From the NCBI GenBank assembly GCA_035948315.1, contig DASZJG010000002.1, positions 62,001-126,000 of the forward strand: a stretch of 64,000 bases of DNA. The letters are read 5' to 3'. Shown here one piece after another: positions 35,356-44,380 of the stretch. The notes beneath the pieces are model-generated. The model worked only from the letters and a program-made list of their open reading frames with translations, had not been told where the DNA came from and did no database searches. Position numbers and translations under genes: made by a program. How positions within the stretch are numbered: position 1 is the stretch's first letter; the number at the start of each line of letters is the position of its first letter. The DNA is from CAJCJE01 sp035948315. Lineage in GTDB: Bacteria; Actinomycetota; Actinomycetes; Mycobacteriales; Pseudonocardiaceae.

Positions 35356-36503
35356 CCGACAACGCCAACGGCAAGCTGCTGCCGCCGACCATCGACATCG
35401 ACGCGCTGGTCGACGACCCGAAGACGCGGGTGATCGTCTGCTGCGGCTCCGGCGGAGTCGGCAAGACGACCACCGCCGCCGCCCTGGGTGTGCGCGCGGC
35501 CGAGCGGGGCCGGCGGACCATGGTGTTGACCATCGACCCGGCGCGGCGGCTCGCGCAGTCGTTGGGGCTGCCCGAGTTGGGCAACCAGCCGCGCGCCGTC
35601 CATGCCGCCGGATTCACACCAAAAGGTGAATTGTCGGCAATGATGCTGGACATGCGCCGCACCTTCGACGACATGGTGCAGGCGCACGCCGGCCCCGGGC
35701 GCTCCGAGCAGATCCTGGCGAATCCGTTCTACAAGACGATTTCCACGTCGTTCTCCGGCACCCAGGAGTACATGGCGATGGAGAAGCTCGGCCAGCTCGC
35801 CGCGACCGGCAACTGGGATCTGATCATCGTGGACACCCCGCCGAGCCGGTCCGCGCTGGATTTCCTCGACGCGCCACAGCGACTGTCCACCGTGCTCGAC
35901 GGCCGGATCATCCGGCTGCTCTCCGCGCCGGCCCGTGCCGGCGGGTTGGGGCTGCGCAGGCTGGTCGGGGCCGGGTTCGGCCTGTTCGCCAAGGTGATCT
36001 CGACGATCATCGGCGGCCAACTGCTCCAGGACGCGTCCACGTTCGTGCAGGCCTTCGACAGCATGTTCGGCGGATTCCGAGAACGCGCGAACCAGACCTA
36101 TACCTTGCTGCGCTCGCCGGGAACGGCGTTCCTGGTGGTCGCCGCGCCCGAACCGGACGCGCTGCGCGAGGCCTCCTATTTCGTGGAACGCCTGGAAACC
36201 GACCAGATGCCGTTGGCGGGCCTGGTGGTCAACCGGACGCATCCGGTGCTGGCCGGGATCACCGCGACCACGGCGCTGGCCGTGGCCGACGAACTGGAGA
36301 AGTCCGGGCAGCCGCAACTGGCCGGAGCCATGCTGCGGCTGCACGCGGACCGGGTCGCGGTCGCGACCCGGGAAAAACGGCTGCTCGCGCGGTTCACCAA
36401 GGCGCACCCCTCGGTAGCCGTCATCGGCGTGCCGGCGCTACCCACCGACGTGCACGACGTCGACGGGCTGCGCGAGATCGCCATGCGACTGGCCGGAAAA
36501 TAG
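35352..36503 (+). CDS. ArsA/GET3-like ATPase, second subunit (Rv3680 type)
   Basis: 383 residues from the GTG overlapping the preceding stop. Walker A CCGSGGVGKTTTAAALGVRA, the switch II region LIIVDTPPSRSALDFLDAP and a GET3-like hydrophobic middle (LLSAPARAGGLGLRRLVGAGFGLFAKVISTII) are present. The long hydrophobic part suggests a client-binding groove as in tail-anchored protein targeting. It works with the upstream paralogue as a heteromeric ATPase, by analogy with Rv3679/Rv3680. Confidence 0.92.
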   Translation: MTDNANGKLLPPTIDIDALVDDPKTRVIVCCGSGGVGKTTTAAALGVRAAERGRRTMVLTIDPARRLAQSLGLPELGNQPRAVHAAGFTPKGELSAMMLDMRRTFDDMVQAHAGPGRSEQILANPFYKTISTSFSGTQEYMAMEKLGQLAATGNWDLIIVDTPPSRSALDFLDAPQRLSTVLDGRIIRLLSAPARAGGLGLRRLVGAGFGLFAKVISTIIGGQLLQDASTFVQAFDSMFGGFRERANQTYTLLRSPGTAFLVVAAPEPDALREASYFVERLETDQMPLAGLVVNRTHPVLAGITATTALAVADELEKSGQPQLAGAMLRLHADRVAVATREKRLLARFTKAHPSVAVIGVPALPTDVHDVDGLREIAMRLAGK

Positions 36504-36676
36504 CCCCGTGCCCTTCTCCGGCACCCGTCGCTCGTTCTTTTCGCCTCGTCCGGCCGACTGGTCAGGTGGTCGGTCGGACCGTTGTCGTTGTACTTTCGCG
36601 CGGTCTGACGAGTTTCTCGTGCTGCTCGGCGTTGTCGCGACGGCGTTGTCGCGACCCATCTGCGCCAAGCGCCTGC

Positions 36677-36994
36677 TCAACCGACCCGGCAGTCCTCGCC
36701 GGAGCCCTGTGAGCGTCGCGCGGCGTCGAGCAGTTCACGCCATGAGGCCACATCGGGACGACGCCGGAGGAGCGCGCGCCGCTCACGCTCCGTCATACCG
36801 CCCCAGACCCCGAACTCCATTCGGTTGTCCAATGCTTCGGCAAGACACTCGGTCCGAACCGGACAACCCAGACAAACTACCTTGGCCCGCCGCTGCTCCG
36901 CCCCACGCACGAACAGCCCGTCCGGGTCCTCATCTCGGCAGGACGCACTAACCCGCCAGTCCGATTGGTCTACAAATGACTCGGTAAGAAACAT
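36677..36994 (-). CDS. whiB4: WhiB4-type iron-sulfur regulator
   Basis: 105 residues from ATG 36994, preceded by GGAGCAGGGGG; a longer frame adds 14 unlikely residues. Four cluster cysteines are present: SASCRDEDPD, then VVCLGCPVRTEC in the C-X2-C-X5-C arrangement. The GVWGG turn and a basic tail (MTERERRALLRRRPD) complete the Wbl fold. Gene position next to ponA2 matches M. tuberculosis whiB4 (Rv3681c), a redox sensor controlling oxidative-stress responses. The 268-base divergent region to ponA2 contains inverted repeats. Confidence 0.95.
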   Translation of the reverse strand: MFLTESFVDQSDWRVSASCRDEDPDGLFVRGAEQRRAKVVCLGCPVRTECLAEALDNRMEFGVWGGMTERERRALLRRRPDVASWRELLDAARRSQGSGEDCRVG

Positions 36995-37189
36995 GTTCCC
37001 CCTGCTCCTAGCGTCATTTCGACTGAAACCCGCCACCCCCTAGTGGCGGATCGCATAGGCTGGCCACCTGACCGGTCTGCCCATCTGCTGCTGTCGTCAG
37101 ACGTTGACGGACTGTAGAGCCGATCGGTTCCACTGCCAACACCGGGATATCGAGCTGTTATCTGTCGGGCGGCTGACCAGGTCTTGACA

Positions 37190-37208
37190 TGCACCTCGAA
37201 GAGGTGCA
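37190..37208. promoter_or_regulatory. Inverted repeat in the whiB4-ponA2 intergenic region
   Basis: TGCACCTC, three bases, GAGGTGCA, directly after a TTGACA (37184-37189) that could be a -35 element. A second perfect 7-base hairpin (37030-37036 with 37043-37049) lies closer to whiB4. Candidate operator; no binding protein is identified. Confidence 0.45.
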
Positions 37209-37250
37209 CGGCGAGACATGGTGACAACACGTGTCTTACTGCACTCCGCG

Positions 37251-37256
37251 TAGTCT
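37251..37256 (+). promoter_or_regulatory. -10 element of a leaderless promoter (ponA2)
   Basis: TAGTCT, six bases, then GTG at 37263; no ribosome binding site. The same hexamer and spacing precede the metallophosphoesterase gene and the leu leader peptide. Confidence 0.55.
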
Positions 37257-37262
37257 GGGCGG

Positions 37263-39674
37263 GTGCGAGTTCCCGTGGGTTTGCTCAGAATGATCGGTTT
37301 GTGCGCTTTGGCGGGTGTGCTGCTGGCCGGCATCCTGTCCCCGATGGCGATCGGGGTGGGCTCGCTGTCCAACCAGGTCAGCGACTCGGTGGACAGCATC
37401 TCCAGCCAGCTCGCCGTCAGCCAGGTGCCGCTGGTCACCACCATCGAGGACAGCACCGGCCAGCCGATCGCCGAACTGTTCGACCAGTACCGGCTGCCCG
37501 TCTCGTACAACCAGATCTCGCCGAACATGCGCGCGGCCATCGTCGACATCGAGGACCACCGCTTCTACCAGGAGTCCGGCATCGACGTGCAGGGCACGCT
37601 GCGCGCCGCGCTGCACGACTCCTCCGGCGGCTCCACCCAGGGCGCCTCGACGCTCACCCAGCAGTACGTCAAGAACTACCTGGAGTACATCGTCGACCGC
37701 GCGCCCGCCGACGCGACGCCGCAACAGCAGTTGCAGGCCAAGGCCGCGCAGCAGGCCGACGTCAACCAGTCGATCGCCAGGAAGCTCAAAGAGGCCAAGG
37801 TCGCCATCCAACTCGGGCAGACCATGTCCAAGCCCGACATCCTCACCGGCTACCTCAACATCGTCCCGTTCGGCGACCGCAAGGCGGGCCCGTTCGGCAT
37901 CGGCGCGGCAGCCAAGGCGTACTTCAACGTCACCCCCGCGCAGCTGACCATCCCGCAGGCCGCACTGCTCGCCGGCATGGTGAACAACCCGGTGCTCTAC
38001 GACCCGTACAAGCACCCGAACAACGCCCTGCTGCGGCGCAACACCGTGCTCAAGGCGATGGCCACCTACGGCTCGATCAGCCAGGACGACGCCAAGAAGT
38101 TCGAGGCGCAGCCACTCGGCGTGCAGGGTGCGGGCCCGACCATGCCCTCCAGCAGCTGCCTCGACCTGGCCAACAACGACACCGGCTTCTTCTGCAACTT
38201 CGCCCTGCAGTACCTGGAGAACGCCGGCTTCACCGTCGACCAGCTGCTCACCGGCGGCTACACCATCAAGACCACTTTGGACCCGACCATCAGCGCGGAT
38301 GCCAAGCAGGCAGCCGACAGCGCGGTCGACCCGAGCACCGACGGCATCGCCAACACCTTCGTAGTGATCAAGCCGGGCAGCACCTCGCACGACGTGCTCG
38401 CCATGGTGGCCAACCGAAACTACGGCTCCGGCACGGATCCCTCGGAAACGCAGACCAACATCATCACCACCGTGTCCGACCCGTTCGGTGGCGGTTCGAC
38501 GTTCAAGTTGTTCACCTCGGCTGCAGGTATGGAACTCGGCAAGGTCGGCCTGAACACGACGCTGTCGAACCCGCCCTGCAACACGTTCCCGCCGATCGCC
38601 AAGGGTGCCAAGCCGTACAACGTGTGCAACAACGACGGCACACCCCCGACGCTGCCGCTCTACCAGGCCCTCGCCGAATCGCCGAACACCGCGTTCGTCG
38701 GCCTAGAACTCAACGACGGCATGTCCAACGTCCTGGACATGGCCTACCGGCTGGGCATGCGCAACACCATGATGTCCAACCAGGCAGGTAAGATCCCAGA
38801 CCCGAGCTCGCCCTATCCGACAGTCAACGCGCCGCAGATTTCCTCTTACCTGGGCACCCCGGCGTTCACCCTGGGCGTCGGCCCGCTCAGCCCGATCGAG
38901 CACGCGAACGTCGCCGCGACGCTGGCCAGCAACGGCATCTGGTGCCAGCCCAACCCGATCGGCTCCGTCACCGACCGGTACGGCAACGCGGTCTCGGTCA
39001 ACACGCTGCCCTGCGAGCAGGTCATCTCGCCCGCCCAGGCGGACAGCATGCGCAACGGCATGAGCCACGACCTGGAAGCCGGCGGCACCGGCGCCCAGGA
39101 GGCCAGCAAGGATGGCTGGACCAGGCAGATCTCCGCCAAGACCGGTACCACCCAGAACAGCGAGTCGGTCGGCTTCCTGGCCATCGTCAACAACTACGCC
39201 ACCTCGTCGCTGGTGTTCGCGGACGGCTCCAAGCCAAACCAGATCTGTGTCGGCCCACCTCCGAGGCTGATCCGATACAGGGGCGACTGCTCTGGCAACC
39301 TGGCGTTCGGTGCATCGCTGGCCGCGCCGACGTTCTTCAGCGCGTTCGAAACGATCCTCGGCAACCTGCCGGACGACCCGATCCCGAACGCGGACCCAAG
39401 TTTCATGGACGCCAACGACCACGGCCCGGTCGTCCCGTTCGTGTTCACCATGCAGCAGGCCGACGCGACCGCGGCCCTGCAGAGCGCCGGCTACCAGGTG
39501 CAGGTCAAGGAGTTCAACTCGACCGCGCCCAAGGGATCCGTCGTCGGCGAGAGCCCGCAGAGCAACCAGCCGGCCGGCACCCCGATCACCATCTACATCA
39601 GCACCGGCGTCACTCCACCGCCGCCGAACGCGCAACCGCCGGCATCGATGGCCCCCGGCGCGACCGGGAAATAG
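37263..39674 (+). CDS. ponA2: Bifunctional penicillin-binding protein PonA2
   Basis: 803 residues. An N-terminal signal-anchor (LLRMIGLCALAGVLLAGILS) is followed by a GT51 transglycosylase domain (VDIEDHRFYQESGID, STLTQQYVKN, GYLNIVPFGDR), a transpeptidase domain with STFK (about 420), SPN and KTGT, and a C-terminal PASTA domain (about 720-785) ending in a Pro-rich tail. It polymerises and crosslinks peptidoglycan. It matches Rv3682, with whiB4 on the other side of the same control region. A strong terminator follows. Confidence 0.96.
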   Translation: MRVPVGLLRMIGLCALAGVLLAGILSPMAIGVGSLSNQVSDSVDSISSQLAVSQVPLVTTIEDSTGQPIAELFDQYRLPVSYNQISPNMRAAIVDIEDHRFYQESGIDVQGTLRAALHDSSGGSTQGASTLTQQYVKNYLEYIVDRAPADATPQQQLQAKAAQQADVNQSIARKLKEAKVAIQLGQTMSKPDILTGYLNIVPFGDRKAGPFGIGAAAKAYFNVTPAQLTIPQAALLAGMVNNPVLYDPYKHPNNALLRRNTVLKAMATYGSISQDDAKKFEAQPLGVQGAGPTMPSSSCLDLANNDTGFFCNFALQYLENAGFTVDQLLTGGYTIKTTLDPTISADAKQAADSAVDPSTDGIANTFVVIKPGSTSHDVLAMVANRNYGSGTDPSETQTNIITTVSDPFGGGSTFKLFTSAAGMELGKVGLNTTLSNPPCNTFPPIAKGAKPYNVCNNDGTPPTLPLYQALAESPNTAFVGLELNDGMSNVLDMAYRLGMRNTMMSNQAGKIPDPSSPYPTVNAPQISSYLGTPAFTLGVGPLSPIEHANVAATLASNGIWCQPNPIGSVTDRYGNAVSVNTLPCEQVISPAQADSMRNGMSHDLEAGGTGAQEASKDGWTRQISAKTGTTQNSESVGFLAIVNNYATSSLVFADGSKPNQICVGPPPRLIRYRGDCSGNLAFGASLAAPTFFSAFETILGNLPDDPIPNADPSFMDANDHGPVVPFVFTMQQADATAALQSAGYQVQVKEFNSTAPKGSVVGESPQSNQPAGTPITIYISTGVTPPPPNAQPPASMAPGATGK

Positions 39675-39689
39675 CCTGGCACGAAACAG

Positions 39690-39724
39690 AATGGCGGGAG
39701 GAGCGCATCGCTCCTCCCGCCATT
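39690..39724. terminator. Bidirectional terminator after ponA2
   Basis: A perfect 16-base stem (39690-39705 with 39709-39724) and a three-base loop (or 15 with five). It lies between the convergent ponA2 and membrane-protein stops. Confidence 0.85.
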
Positions 39725-39744
39725 GTCATACCGGGCAACGAGAA

Positions 39745-40203
39745 TCACGGGACCAGCATGCGCAAGACGAGCACACCTGCCACGGCGACGACGATTGCGG
39801 AGACCCGCCACGGGGTCGGCAGGCCGGGTGCGGTGAGGAATGCCGCGACCACATAGCTGATGACCACAGCAATCGATGACAAGATCAGGAACGGCGTGTC
39901 ACCGGCGCTGCTGGGAAACGTGATGTTCGCGATGACAAAATACAGAACCAGCGCCACCAACGGTCCGAGCAGGGCAGGCAACGCAGCGGGCCGAACCCCG
40001 ACAGCGTGCAGCAACGGCCAGGCTACGATCGCCCCTGCCACCAGGAGAACCGGCATCACCAGCACTGCGTAGCCGACACAGAATTGCAATGGGGAACAGG
40101 CCGAGCTTCCGTCCCAGTCGGGCGCGGAAACAATCAGCGCCCACAACGCCCCGAGACCACCGCCGGCCGCTGCGGCTCGCGCGCAACGGCTCCCGATCGA
40201 CAT
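39745..40203 (-). CDS. Four-helix membrane protein
   Basis: 152 residues from ATG 40203. Four hydrophobic segments are clear (LGALWALIVSAP, YAVLVMPVLLVAGAIVAWPLL, LPALLGPLVALVLYFVIANI, FLILSSIAVVISYVVAAFL), with a short C-terminal helix (VSAIVVAVAGVLVLRMLVP). No family is recognised. A longer frame upstream enters the YqeY gene and is not used. It probably follows yqeY in one transcript, with 17 bases between. Confidence 0.7.
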   Translation of the reverse strand: MSIGSRCARAAAAGGGLGALWALIVSAPDWDGSSACSPLQFCVGYAVLVMPVLLVAGAIVAWPLLHAVGVRPAALPALLGPLVALVLYFVIANITFPSSAGDTPFLILSSIAVVISYVVAAFLTAPGLPTPWRVSAIVVAVAGVLVLRMLVP

Positions 40204-40220
40204 CCCGCCCACTCGCCCGG

Positions 40221-40691
40221 TCAGGGGTTGAGCCGGGCCTTCACCAGCGCGGCCACCCGGCCGCCGCCGGCGCGACCGGCTACCTTCGCGTTCGCGGCTT
40301 TCATCACCTGACCCATCGCCCGCACGCCCGGCTGCTCGCCCAACTGTGACGCTACCTCGGCGACAGCCGCGTCCACCGCGGCCGTCAGTTCGTCGTCGGA
40401 GAGCTGAGCCGGCAGATACGCGTTCAACACGTCGGCCTCGGCCAGTTCGCTCGCGGCCTGCTCGGCACGGCCCGCGCCCTCGAACGCCTCGGCCGCCTCC
40501 TTGCGCTTGCGCACCTCGCGCGCCAGGACCTTCAGCACCTCGTCGTCGGAGAGTTCGCGGGCGCTCTTGCCGGCGACCTCCTCGTTGTTGATCGCGGCCA
40601 GCGCCATCCGGAGCGTGCCGAGCTTCACGCTCTCCCGGGCCTTCATCGCCGCTGTCATGTCCGCGCGCAACTGCGCCTTCAGGTCCGCCAT
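40221..40691 (-). CDS. GatB/YqeY domain protein
   Basis: 156 residues from ATG 40691. The YqeY signature runs from MADLKAQLRADMTAAMKARE through KLGTLRMALAAINNEEV to the C-terminal GVRAMGQVMKAANAKVAGRAGGGRVAALVKARL, equivalent to the tRNA-binding tail domain of GatB. Freestanding YqeY proteins are thought to bind tRNA or assist its amidation; direct evidence is thin. TAGCGT lies eight bases before the start. Confidence 0.92.
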   Translation of the reverse strand: MADLKAQLRADMTAAMKARESVKLGTLRMALAAINNEEVAGKSARELSDDEVLKVLAREVRKRKEAAEAFEGAGRAEQAASELAEADVLNAYLPAQLSDDELTAAVDAAVAEVASQLGEQPGVRAMGQVMKAANAKVAGRAGGGRVAALVKARLNP

Positions 40692-40750
40692 GACCAGCAA
40701 CGCTACCGCTACCCACACTGCCGCCAACGCCTGCCCAACAGAGTGCGCCG

Positions 40751-40756
40751 TAGTCT
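40751..40756 (+). promoter_or_regulatory. -10 element of a leaderless promoter (metallophosphoesterase)
   Basis: TAGTCT, six bases, then GTG at 40763; no ribosome binding site. Confidence 0.55.
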
Positions 40757-40762
40757 CGTGGG

Positions 40763-41716
40763 GTGAACACGTTGGCCAAAATCGCTGTCGGCACCACCGC
40801 CTTGGGAGCGGCGACCATCGCCTACTCGGCCGGGATCGAACGACGGCACTGGACCCTGCGCAAGGCCACCATGCCGGTACTCGCCCCAGGTGCCCGCCCG
40901 CTCAAGGTGCTGCACATCTCGGACCTGCACATGCTGCCCGACCAGCGGTCCAAGCAGCGCTGGGTCGCCGCGCTCGACAAACTCGAGCCCGACCTCGTGG
41001 TCAACACCGGCGACAACCTCGCCCATCTGCAAGCCGTCCCGGCCGTGCTGCGCGCCCTCGAACCGCTGCTGGCCAGGCCGGGCGTGTTCGTCTTCGGCAG
41101 CAACGACTATTACGCGCCCAAACCCAAGAACCCCGTCCGCTACCTGACCAAGAGCCGCAAGCGCGTTCACGGCACCCCCCTGCCCTGGGAAGACCTGCGC
41201 GCCGCCCTCGTCGAACGCGGCTGGCACAACCTCACGCATGTGCGCACCAGCCTCACCGTCGCCGGCCAGCAGATCATCGCTGCCGGCGTCGACGACCCGC
41301 ACCTGCGCCGCGACCGCTACGCCGACATCGCCGGCCGCCCCGCCCCCGCGACGCTCCGGCTCGGCGTCACCCACTCCCCAGAACCCCGCGTCCTCGACGC
41401 CTTCGCCGGCGATGGCTACGACCTCGTCCTCGCCGGCCACACCCACGGCGGACAACTCCGCCTACCCGGCTACGGCGCCATCGTCACCAACTGCGCCCTC
41501 GACCGCTCCCGCGCCCGCGGCGCCTCCCGCTGGGGCGCCCACATGTGGCTGCACGTTTCCGCAGGTCTCGGCACCTCCCCCTACGCGCCGGTGCGCTTCG
41601 CCTGCCCACCCGAAGCAAGCCTGCTCACCCTCGTTCCCCGCCCCGCAACCATCGGCGCGCCCGACCCCGAACAGACAAGCTCAGCCCGATTCGGAGCCGA
41701 CATCGACATCCGCTAG
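40763..41716 (+). CDS. Calcineurin-like metallophosphoesterase (Rv3683 type)
   Basis: 317 residues. The dimetal motifs are in order: VLHISDLHMLP, VVNTGDNLA, FVFGSNDYY (replacing the usual GNHD with SND), GVTHSPEP and LAGHTHGGQL. An N-terminal hydrophobic helix (TLAKIAVGTTALGAATIAYSAGI) may anchor it in the membrane. The position after ponA2 matches Rv3683. The changed GNHD motif (asparagine kept, histidine replaced by aspartate) is typical of the YkuE-like branch. Substrate unknown. Confidence 0.92.
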   Translation: MNTLAKIAVGTTALGAATIAYSAGIERRHWTLRKATMPVLAPGARPLKVLHISDLHMLPDQRSKQRWVAALDKLEPDLVVNTGDNLAHLQAVPAVLRALEPLLARPGVFVFGSNDYYAPKPKNPVRYLTKSRKRVHGTPLPWEDLRAALVERGWHNLTHVRTSLTVAGQQIIAAGVDDPHLRRDRYADIAGRPAPATLRLGVTHSPEPRVLDAFAGDGYDLVLAGHTHGGQLRLPGYGAIVTNCALDRSRARGASRWGAHMWLHVSAGLGTSPYAPVRFACPPEASLLTLVPRPATIGAPDPEQTSSARFGADIDIR

Positions 41717-41738
41717 ACTTCTCCTCGGTCACCAAGAC

Positions 41739-41814
<76 letters not shown>

Positions 41815-41819
41815 GGCAT

Positions 41820-41860
41820 GAACGGCACATGTTTGCGGAAAACGCAAACATGTGCCGTTC
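41820..41860 (+). terminator. Hairpin terminator after tRNA-Pro
   Basis: An 18-base perfect stem (41820-41837 with 41843-41860) with loop GAAAA, eight bases after the tRNA. Arms begin GAACGGCACATG and end CATGTGCCGTTC. Confidence 0.82.
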
Positions 41861-41870
41861 GTCGTTGTAT

Positions 41871-41920
41871 CTGGGGGCCAAGCCCCCAGACCCCCGGCCG
41901 GAGGGAGCTTCGCTCCCCCG
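41871..41920. repeat. Extragenic hairpin pair (REP-like)
   Basis: Directly after the tRNA terminator are two more compact hairpins: CTGGGGGC / GCCCCCAG with a three-base loop (41871-41889), and GGGAGC / GCTCCC with a three-base loop (41903-41917). The pattern of a gene-3' hairpin followed by G-run and C-run palindromes resembles dispersed extragenic palindromes found in large actinomycete genomes. Confidence 0.55.
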
Positions 41921-41972
41921 GACCCGCTGTAATTGGCGATGCGTCCTGGTTTGGCGGTGGCAGTATCTCTGT

Positions 41973-43796
41973 GTGACTTCGGACTCCATCGCACCCAACC
42001 CCCTCTTCTCCGACCCCTCCCTCGAGGCTCGATGGCGGGCACGATTTACGGCGTTTCGGATCGGGCTGCCTTCCTGGCAGCTGGATGCGCCTGACCGGAA
42101 CGTCTATCTCTCCAACTCCAGTGGGGTTTGGGAGATCTACGCGTGGGATCGCGCTACCGACACGCATCGGCAGGTGACCCAGCGTGATCAGGGGACCTCG
42201 CACTCGGCGATCAGTCCGGATGGTGAGTTCATCTGGTGGTTCGACGACACCGGTGGGGACGAGTTCGGGAACTGGGTGCGCGAGCCGTTTGCCAAGGGGG
42301 CCGGCGAGCCGGCTACGCCGGGGACGCATGCGGGGTATCCGGCGGGGTTGGAGATCGGGCATCGGATGACGGCCGTGGGCATGGCGACCGATGACGGGAC
42401 CACGATCTGGTTGACGGGGGCCGGGCGGACTGCCGAGGTCGTGTATGCGAACAGGCACGACGCGGGTGTCGGCGGGTTGTCGCGGGACGAAAACCTGTTG
42501 GCGATCTCGCATTCCGAGCATGGCGACAGCCGGCATCCGGCGTTGCGGGTGCTCGACACGGGTGACGGGCACGTTGTCGCGGAGAAGTGGGACGGGGCCG
42601 GCAAGGGGCTCGACTCGCTCGGGTTCGCGCCGGTGGCCGGGGACGGACGGCTGCTGGTTGCGCACGAGCGGCGTGGCAAGACCGAGTTGTTGGTGTGGGA
42701 TGTGCTTGCCGATACCGAGGTCGAGATCGATCTCGGGTTGCCTGGTGAGGTCACCGCGGACTGGTATCCGGACGGCTCCGCCTTGCTGATCGTGCACACC
42801 CATCAGGCTCGGGATACCTTGCACCGCTACGATCTCGCGGCCGGGAAACTGTCTACTGTGGATACTCCGGTCGGCACGATCAGTGCGGCTTCGGTGCGAC
42901 CGGACGGGGCCATCGAGTACGGGTGGTCGTCCGGCGCTCAGGCTTCGGTTATTCGGTCGTTGGGCGTGGACGGGTCTGATCGGGTTTTGTTGGAGCCTGC
43001 CGGGCCGAAGGCGCCGGGCACGGTTCGGTTGACCGATGTGTTCGTGCCGGGGCCTGGCGGGGATATTCATGCGTTGATCGCCAAGCCGGAGGGTGTCGGC
43101 GACGGGCCGCAGCCGGTGGTGTTCGGGGTGCACGGTGGGCCGCACGCCGCCGATGAGGACCGGTTCTCCGCCTGGCGCGCGGTGTGGGTGGACGCGGGGT
43201 TCACCGTGATCGAGGTCAACTATCGCGGGTCGACCGGCTACGGGTCGGCCTGGCGGGACGCCATTGAGGGGCGGCCCGGACTGACGGAGTTGGCTGATGT
43301 CGCCGCCGTGCATGACTGGGCGGTCGAGAGCGGGCTGGCTGATCCGGCGCGTTCGGTGATCGAGGGTGGTTCCTGGGGTGGGTACCTGACGCTGTTGGCC
43401 TTGGGAATGCAGCCGGAGCGGTGGACGGTCGGCGTGGCTGCCGTGCCGGTCGCGGACTACGTGGCGGCGTACGAGGACGAGATGGAGCCGTTGCGCGACT
43501 TCGACCGGGCGTTGTTCGGCGGGTCGCCGGACGAGGTGGGCGACGTGTACCGGGAGTGCTCGCCGATCACCTACGTCGACAAGGTGCGGGCGCCGGTGCT
43601 GGTGCTGGCCGGTGAGAACGATCCGCGGTGCCCCATTCGGCAGATCGACAACTATCTGGCCAAGCTCACGGAATTGGGGCTGCCGCACGAGGTTTATCGG
43701 TTCGACGCGGGCCACGGGTCGTTGGTGGTCGCGGAGACGATGAAGCACGCGGCCGCTTCGGTTGACTTCGTGCTGCGGAAGTTGGGGATGCGCTGA
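41973..43796 (+). CDS. S9 family peptidase (prolyl oligopeptidase/acylaminoacyl peptidase)
   Basis: 607 residues from GTG 41973; no ribosome binding site is seen and CAGTAT lies six bases before the start. An N-terminal beta-propeller (repeated WEIYAWDR, ISPDGEFIWWFDD-type blades) is followed by a catalytic alpha/beta hydrolase domain with the serine in IEGGSWGGYLTLLAL, the acid in LVLAGENDPRCP and the histidine in FDAGHGSLV. It cleaves short peptides in the cytoplasm; no signal peptide is present. Codon use is slightly less G+C-biased at third positions than in neighbours. Confidence 0.92.
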   Translation: MTSDSIAPNPLFSDPSLEARWRARFTAFRIGLPSWQLDAPDRNVYLSNSSGVWEIYAWDRATDTHRQVTQRDQGTSHSAISPDGEFIWWFDDTGGDEFGNWVREPFAKGAGEPATPGTHAGYPAGLEIGHRMTAVGMATDDGTTIWLTGAGRTAEVVYANRHDAGVGGLSRDENLLAISHSEHGDSRHPALRVLDTGDGHVVAEKWDGAGKGLDSLGFAPVAGDGRLLVAHERRGKTELLVWDVLADTEVEIDLGLPGEVTADWYPDGSALLIVHTHQARDTLHRYDLAAGKLSTVDTPVGTISAASVRPDGAIEYGWSSGAQASVIRSLGVDGSDRVLLEPAGPKAPGTVRLTDVFVPGPGGDIHALIAKPEGVGDGPQPVVFGVHGGPHAADEDRFSAWRAVWVDAGFTVIEVNYRGSTGYGSAWRDAIEGRPGLTELADVAAVHDWAVESGLADPARSVIEGGSWGGYLTLLALGMQPERWTVGVAAVPVADYVAAYEDEMEPLRDFDRALFGGSPDEVGDVYRECSPITYVDKVRAPVLVLAGENDPRCPIRQIDNYLAKLTELGLPHEVYRFDAGHGSLVVAETMKHAAASVDFVLRKLGMR

Positions 43797-43801
43797 CGCG
43801 C

Positions 43802-43838
43802 GCAGGGGCGGCCGCTCTCTTTGGGCGGCCGCCCCTGC
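43802..43838. terminator. Bidirectional terminator
   Basis: A perfect 14-base stem (43802-43815 with 43825-43838, arms GCAGGGGCGGCCGC and its complement) with a nine-base loop, between the convergent peptidase and ohr genes. Confidence 0.83.
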
Positions 43839-43860
43839 TGTGTGGTGGGAGCGTTGGTTT

Positions 43861-44295
43861 TCAGACGCGCGTGGTCAGGGCCACGTCGATGTTGCCGCGC
43901 GTGGCGTTGGAGTAGGGGCAGACCTGGTGGGCCTTGGCGACGAGGTCCTCGGCCTTGGCTTGGTCCAGGCCGGGAAGCTTGGCGTCGAGGGCGACCGCGA
44001 GTTGGAAGCCGCCGTCCTCGTTCGGGCCGATGCTGACCTTGGCGTTGATCTCGGTGTCCGCACCGAGCCTGATGTGCTCACGGCCAGCGACCGCGCGCAG
44101 CGCACTGTGGAAACAGGCCGCGTACCCGGAGGCGAACAGTTGCTCGGGGTTGGTGTGCAGGCCGCCGGGGCCGCCCATCTCCTTCGGAATCGCCAGCTTC
44201 TCGTCGATCACACCGTCGGAGGAGTGCACCTCGCCGTTGCGGCCGTCGCCGATCGCGGTGGCTTCTGCGGTGTACAACACCTTGAGCTGGGTCAT
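43861..44295 (-). CDS. ohr: Organic hydroperoxide resistance protein (OsmC/Ohr)
   Basis: 144 residues from ATG 44295, with AAGGGAG upstream. Ohr reduces organic hydroperoxides using two cysteines, seen here in GYAACFHSAL and HQVCPYSNATRGN, with the arginine/glutamate network typical of the Ohr branch. The N-terminus KVLYTAEATAIGDGRNGEV is characteristic. No OhrR-type MarR regulator lies beside it. Confidence 0.94.
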   Translation of the reverse strand: MTQLKVLYTAEATAIGDGRNGEVHSSDGVIDEKLAIPKEMGGPGGLHTNPEQLFASGYAACFHSALRAVAGREHIRLGADTEINAKVSIGPNEDGGFQLAVALDAKLPGLDQAKAEDLVAKAHQVCPYSNATRGNIDVALTTRV

Positions 44296-44380
44296 GCCGG
44301 ACTCCCTTGTACGCACTGTTTGACGTTGTCCAGTAGAACGCGGCGCGGGGTGGGTTGCAGTCCCGGAGGTGGGCTTGCTC

